Positions 6,654-9,860 of a stretch of DNA of 9,860 nt are shown in pieces (position 1 is the first letter of the stretch; each line of letters begins with the position of its first letter). This DNA is from Verrucomicrobiota bacterium. Lineage in GTDB: Bacteria > Verrucomicrobiota > Verrucomicrobiia > Limisphaerales > UBA1100. The position numbers and the translations under genes are program-made. The notes beneath the pieces were generated by a model, which saw nothing but the letters and a program-made list of their open reading frames with translations, was not told where the DNA came from and made no database searches. Location of the stretch: NCBI GenBank assembly GCA_028872685.1, contig JAPKEI010000081.1, positions 1-9,860 of the forward strand, read 5' to 3'.

Positions 6654-6883
6654 AACATACCGAGCCGCAGTTTTGGTATTATGCGTTAGCCTACTTCCTG
6701 TTGGGAGGGGGTAGCCTAGCGATCGTCCTGAATTTTTTCCTTGGGGAAAAACCAGACTTGGCGGGCCTGATCATGATCTGGTTTGGAATTATTGTGCTGC
6801 TCCGTATAAAGCAATCGAAGTCGAAAGAACTACCGACTGACAACACAGAACTCGAAAATGAAGGAGCGGGAAACTCCTCTTGA
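6650..6883 (+). CDS. Small two-helix membrane protein
   Basis: A 77-residue protein with two predicted transmembrane helices: about 10-31 (YYALAYFLLGGGSLAIVLNFFL), then a short loop GEKPDL, and about 37-52 (AGLIMIWFGIIVLLRI). A polar, acidic tail without Cys follows (KQSKSKELPTDNTELENEGAG). The ATG at 6650 overlaps the TGA of the 14-codon frame before it. Only a weak purine run precedes it. The codons are AT-rich like those of the two upstream small genes and unlike the flanking enzymes. I recognise no family. Membrane location is well supported by composition; a role is not. Confidence 0.65.
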   Translation: MKHTEPQFWYYALAYFLLGGGSLAIVLNFFLGEKPDLAGLIMIWFGIIVLLRIKQSKSKELPTDNTELENEGAGNSS

Positions 6884-7081
6884 TGACTAAAAAATCCGAT
6901 CTTCTCTTCACCTCTGATAATGAAAATTTGCGCCGAAATGATTGCAATAATGTTCCGTTCCACAAAAGAGTCGTTTGCCCCTTTTTCGCTGGTTTCACGC
7001 CTTTCCCTATACTCCAGCGATATAATGAACGGTTTTTTTGTTCGCTAAAACCCATTATTTCCCCTAAACGAACCGCGTTCC
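6884..7081 (+). other. Region upstream of uxaC without a convincing gene
   Basis: About 200 nt lie between the two-helix protein and uxaC. A frame starting at ATG 6883 (TGATG with the previous stop) runs to 7119, but it overlaps the uxaC start and encodes a protein with no recognisable features, so I do not call it. The stretch is AT-rich and probably holds the uxaC promoter and leader. Confidence 0.5.
7021..7026 (+). promoter_or_regulatory. Candidate -10 hexamer for uxaC
   Basis: A perfect TATAAT stands 55 nt before the uxaC ATG. At 16-18 nt upstream of it I see no good -35 hexamer, and there is no TGn extension. AT-rich DNA makes chance matches likely, so this is only a candidate. Confidence 0.3.
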
Positions 7082-8488
7082 ATGGCGTTTATTCACGACG
7101 ATTTTCTTTTGAACAATGAGCCGGCGCGGCGGTTGTACCACGAGTACGCGGCAGGCGAGCCGATTTTAGACTACCACAATCACCTCCCTCCGGCGGAGAT
7201 TGCGGGGAATCGGCAGTTCGCCAATCTCGGCGAGATCTGGCTCGAAGGTGACCACTACAAATGGCGGGCCATGCGCGCCAATGGCGAGGCGGAGCCGGTC
7301 ATTACCGGCGGTGCGGACGCCAAAGATAAATTTCTCGCATGGGCGCGCACGGTGCCGCATACGCTTGGCAACCCGCTCTATCATTGGACGCACCTGGAAC
7401 TGAGTCGCCATTTCGGCATCGACACTTTGTTAAACGAGGAGACGGCAGAGGAAATCTGGGAGACTGCCAACGCAAAACTCGCCCAGCCGGAATTGTCCGT
7501 GCACGGGATTTTGAAGCAGTTTGATGTGCGCGCGCTATGCACCACGGACGACCCCACCGAAAGCCTCGACCAACACAAAGCCATCGCCGCGCTTGGAATC
7601 AACACCAAGGTTTACCCGACATTTCGCCCAGACAAGGCATGGAGCGTTGACCAGCCGGAACTCTTTAACGCGTGGGCCGACAAGCTCGCCGGTGCTGCCG
7701 ATGGCGATACGAGTACGCTGGCCGGATTCCTTGCCGCGCTGGAAAAACGCGTGGAAGATTTCCACGCCATCGGCTCGCGACTTAGCGACCATTCTTTCCC
7801 CTACGCCTACGCCAATTTCCCCGGCGACGCCAAGGCCGCTGCCATATTCGATAAGACTCGTGCCGGCACCGCCGCCACGCCGGAGGAACAGGAACAATTC
7901 GGCGCGCACGTGATGGAGCATCTCGGCAAACTCTACGCCGCCAAAGGCTGGGCGATGCAATTGCATATCGGCCCGCTGCGCAACAACAACACGCGCCTGT
8001 TCCAGACCATCGGACCCGACATCGGCTGCGACTCCATCGGCGACTGGCAACAAGCCGCGCCGCTCTCCGCGTTTCTCGACCGCCTTGACCAGGACAACAC
8101 GTTGCCCAAAACGATTTTGTATAACAACAATCCGATGGACAATTTAACCTTCGCCACGATGATCGGAAATTTTCAGGGTGGCACACCCGGCAAAATGCAG
8201 TTCGGTAGCGGCTGGTGGCACGCCGATCAGCAGGAAGGAATGGAATGGCAAATGAAAGCGCTGGCCAACACCGGCTTGCTATCGCGCTTCATCGGGATGC
8301 TCACCGACTCGCGCTCCTTCCTGAGCTTCCCGCGCCACGAATACTTCCGTCGCACCCTCTGCAACCTCATTGGCGAATTCATGCACGACGGCAAGCTGCC
8401 CGATGATTACGACCTCGTGGGCAACATGGTGAAACGCATCAGCTACCAGAATGCGAAGGAGTACCTGGACTTGGTAGTGGCGGACTAA
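7082..8488 (+). CDS. uxaC: Uronate isomerase (glucuronate isomerase)
   Basis: A 468-residue enzyme of the amidohydrolase superfamily that interconverts D-glucuronate and D-fructuronate, or D-galacturonate and D-tagaturonate, the first step of cytoplasmic uronate breakdown. The family marks are clear: the metal motif H32-N-H34 in LDYHNHLPP, CTTDDPT at 153-159, QLHIGPLRNNN at 293-303 with H295, SGWWH.DQQEG at 376-385, and the late block GMLTDSRSFLSFPRHEYFRR (405-424) with D409 and R411. The length matches the usual 465-475 residues and nothing seems missing. It starts at ATG 7082 without a clear Shine-Dalgarno. Its stop overlaps the stop of the convergent NHL-repeat gene by 4 nt. The usual partners (fructuronate or tagaturonate reductase, mannonate or altronate dehydratase) are not in the window in classical form. 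The divergent dehydratase operon and the SDR at 9583 are possible functional partners. Confidence 0.97.
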   Translation: MAFIHDDFLLNNEPARRLYHEYAAGEPILDYHNHLPPAEIAGNRQFANLGEIWLEGDHYKWRAMRANGEAEPVITGGADAKDKFLAWARTVPHTLGNPLYHWTHLELSRHFGIDTLLNEETAEEIWETANAKLAQPELSVHGILKQFDVRALCTTDDPTESLDQHKAIAALGINTKVYPTFRPDKAWSVDQPELFNAWADKLAGAADGDTSTLAGFLAALEKRVEDFHAIGSRLSDHSFPYAYANFPGDAKAAAIFDKTRAGTAATPEEQEQFGAHVMEHLGKLYAAKGWAMQLHIGPLRNNNTRLFQTIGPDIGCDSIGDWQQAAPLSAFLDRLDQDNTLPKTILYNNNPMDNLTFATMIGNFQGGTPGKMQFGSGWWHADQQEGMEWQMKALANTGLLSRFIGMLTDSRSFLSFPRHEYFRRTLCNLIGEFMHDGKLPDDYDLVGNMVKRISYQNAKEYLDLVVAD

Positions 8489-9516
8489 TCAACTCGCAGA
8501 ATGCGGTTGTGACCGGTATCGACAACGTAAAGCTTTCCCTTTTCCCAAGTAACCCCGTGTGGGTAATCGAGCTTCACTTTCCCATGACCCAAGACTGTTG
8601 AGACTTGGCCGGTCTTGGAGTTGTACTTGCGAATGAGGTCATTTGCCTCATCAGCAATGTAAACATTGTCGGCGGCGTCCACACAAATGTGCTTGGGCGC
8701 GCCGAGCGTGGCTCGTTTTCCGGGGCCATCCTTCTTACCCTTTTTGCCCGTACCCGCAACTGTGTAAATCTTTCCATTCGGTCGCACCACGCGTAAGGCA
8801 TGCCCGCCGCGTTCGAGGATGTAAACATTCCCCTTGGAGTCCGGCGCAACAGCACGGGGATCAAACAACGGTGCTTTCGTAGCCTTCGCCCCATCCTTGG
8901 GCACACCCTTCTTGCCGTTGCCGGCAATGGTGCTGACTTTGCCGGTTTTCAAATCCGCCACGCGTACGCGCTTGTTACCGATGTCCGCGATGTAAATCTT
9001 GTCGTGCGTGGCGTTCATGGTGATGCACATCACGTTGGTAAAGGTCGCTTTGCCGCTCGGCCCGCCATCGCCACTAAAACCTTTTTTGCCCGTACCGATC
9101 ACGGTGCTAATGCGGCCGGTCTTGGCTACTATCTTGCGCACGCAAAAGTTCCACGAGTCAGCGATAAACACGTCGCCTTCCGGAATCACCGCAACGTTGT
9201 GCATTCCGTTGAAGGTGGAGTCTTTCGCGGGGCCACCATCGCCCTTATAGCTTTTGCTGCCGTCGCCGCCGATGGTGGTGAAGATATTGCTGGGAGACAA
9301 CCGATGCACGCGACCGCCGCCGAGTTCCACAAGCCACATATTTCCCTTGGCATCAAAATCAACACCGAATGGCTGTTTTAATGGATTTGGCTGAGTAGTC
9401 ACCGGCCTGCCCTCACCGGGATTCCAACTGCCGTAAATCAACGTAACCTTGGGTTCAACACCGTAGGCAGCCAGCGCGATGAGTTGTACGACGAAAAGTG
9501 AAAGGATCATTTTCAT
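8485..9516 (-). CDS. Secreted NHL-repeat beta-propeller protein
   Basis: A 343-residue exported protein. A signal peptide covers about residues 1-19 (MKMILSLFVVQLIALAAYG). The rest is about six NHL-type propeller blades (roughly 45-84, 101-143, 158-200, 216-256, 272-310, 317-343). These carry recurring cores such as PFGVDFDAKGNMWLVE, HNVAVIPEGDVFIAD, AVAPDSKGNVYILE, HICVDAADNVYIADE and HGVTWEKGKLYVVDTGHNRI. Between blades stand TVIGTGKKGFSGDGGP-like linkers, rich in Gly and Lys. NHL propellers bind proteins, nucleic acids or sugars, or serve as enzyme scaffolds; no catalytic motif is visible. The start is ATG 9516; ATG 9510 is a second option two codons in. It is convergent with uxaC and divergent from the SDR gene, so it may be transcribed alone. 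Its role is unknown. Confidence 0.9.
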   Translation of the reverse strand: MKMILSLFVVQLIALAAYGVEPKVTLIYGSWNPGEGRPVTTQPNPLKQPFGVDFDAKGNMWLVELGGGRVHRLSPSNIFTTIGGDGSKSYKGDGGPAKDSTFNGMHNVAVIPEGDVFIADSWNFCVRKIVAKTGRISTVIGTGKKGFSGDGGPSGKATFTNVMCITMNATHDKIYIADIGNKRVRVADLKTGKVSTIAGNGKKGVPKDGAKATKAPLFDPRAVAPDSKGNVYILERGGHALRVVRPNGKIYTVAGTGKKGKKDGPGKRATLGAPKHICVDAADNVYIADEANDLIRKYNSKTGQVSTVLGHGKVKLDYPHGVTWEKGKLYVVDTGHNRILRVD

Positions 9517-9582
9517 GTGCGCGGATTGTCACAGGTGTAGGCGGGCTTGGCAATGCGCTGTTGGGTCGGTATCGTCCGGCGC
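9517..9582. promoter_or_regulatory. Short divergent intergenic region (NHL gene / SDR gene)
   Basis: Only 66 nt separate the two divergent start codons, so the promoters must be compact, overlap, or reach into the genes. I see no clear hexamer pair, operator palindrome or Shine-Dalgarno for either start. Confidence 0.35.
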
Positions 9583-9860
9583 ATGAGTTTGGTAGAACAA
9601 AACGCGTTGGTTCTGGGCGGCGGCTCAGGGATGGGCGAGGCGATTGCGTTAGCGCTGGCCGCGGAAGGAATGAACGTGGTGATCGCCGGTCGGCGGCTCG
9701 AAAAGCTCGATGCCGTGGCAGCGCAGTCAAATACCGAAATGCTGACGCACACCGCCGATGTGGGCGACCGCGAAAGTGTGAAGGCACTATTCGAATGGTT
9801 CGCTGGGAAGTTTGATCGGCTGCATTTGCTGGTGAACAGCGCCGGCGTGAATGTACCCAA
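9583..9860 (+). CDS. SDR-family NAD(P)-dependent oxidoreductase, N-terminal part (runs off the right edge)
   Basis: The first 92 residues of a short-chain dehydrogenase/reductase, read from ATG 9583 and open to the window end. The Rossmann nucleotide-binding loop is LGGGSGMGEAIA (11-22); it matches TGxxxGxG except that Leu stands for the usual Thr. AGRR (35-38) after the second strand contains two arginines, which favours NADP(H). D59 in TADV is the adenine-contacting acid, and N85-S-A-G88 is the variant of NNAG that ends strand 4. The catalytic Ser, Tyr and Lys lie beyond the window. No Shine-Dalgarno is visible. With uxaC nearby it might reduce a keto-uronate or oxidise a sugar, but that is only inference from position; SDR substrates cannot be read from this part. 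Confidence 0.9.
   Translation, partial: MSLVEQNALVLGGGSGMGEAIALALAAEGMNVVIAGRRLEKLDAVAAQSNTEMLTHTADVGDRESVKALFEWFAGKFDRLHLLVNSAGVNVP

Noticed and set aside
6862..6878. Possible terminator hairpin AGGAG / CTCCT with a 7-nt loop
   Set aside because: The stem is only 5 bp, has no U-tract behind it, and lies inside the end of the two-helix protein gene.
6691..7055. Two overlapping minus-strand frames (6691-6963 and 6789-7055)
   Set aside because: They are antisense to the two-helix membrane protein and the uxaC leader, with no recognisable features.
6883..7119. 78-codon plus-strand frame joined by TGATG to the two-helix protein gene
   Set aside because: It overlaps the uxaC start by 38 nt and encodes an Arg-, Phe- and Cys-scattered sequence with no helix, motif or signal. 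The stop/start overlap alone is weak evidence, though translation data could revive it.

Overview
The window is part of a bacterial chromosome that I would place in the PVC group (Verrucomicrobia, Planctomycetes, Lentisphaerae). The placement is inferred from gene content: three secreted formylglycine-type sulfatases in tandem, a secreted NHL-repeat propeller, small lineage-type membrane proteins, and sugar-acid catabolic enzymes beside them. No rRNA, tRNA, CRISPR array, integrase or transposase is visible.

Left part (1-6040, minus strand): a tight five-gene operon, read right to left. An IlvD/EDD-family sugar-acid dehydratase (4298-6040) runs by TGATG stop/start overlap into a DHDPS/DapA-family lyase (3387-4298). 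After 54 nt come sulfatase A (1500-3332), sulfatase B (193-1503) and the start of sulfatase C (1-196, cut by the window edge). A-B and B-C are joined by ATGA overlaps. The layout suggests that sulfated sugars are desulfated outside the cytoplasm and that an aldonic acid is then dehydrated and cleaved or dehydrated again inside.

Middle (6041-7081): an intergenic leader carrying a dispersed-repeat-like element (6096-6127), then a visibly AT-richer block on the plus strand with three small genes: a one-TM zinc-ribbon protein, a one-TM secreted or anchored peptide and a two-TM protein. A 14-codon reading frame is squeezed between the last two with ATGA overlaps at both ends. About 200 nt without a convincing gene follow, containing a perfect TATAAT hexamer upstream of uxaC.

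Right part (7082-9860): uxaC, uronate isomerase (plus), meets an NHL-repeat secreted protein (minus) tail to tail with a 4-nt overlap of stop codons. A 66-nt divergent gap then leads to the start of an SDR-family oxidoreductase (plus, cut by the window end).

Together the genes fit uronate and aldonate catabolism linked to sulfated polysaccharide breakdown. The substrates of the dehydratase, the lyase, the sulfatases and the SDR cannot be fixed from sequence alone. No wholly new system is evident. The best leads are the extra C-terminal domain on sulfatase A, the His-to-Gln change in the sulfatase B active site, the rewritten substrate loop of the DapA-like protein, and the cluster of tiny genes.
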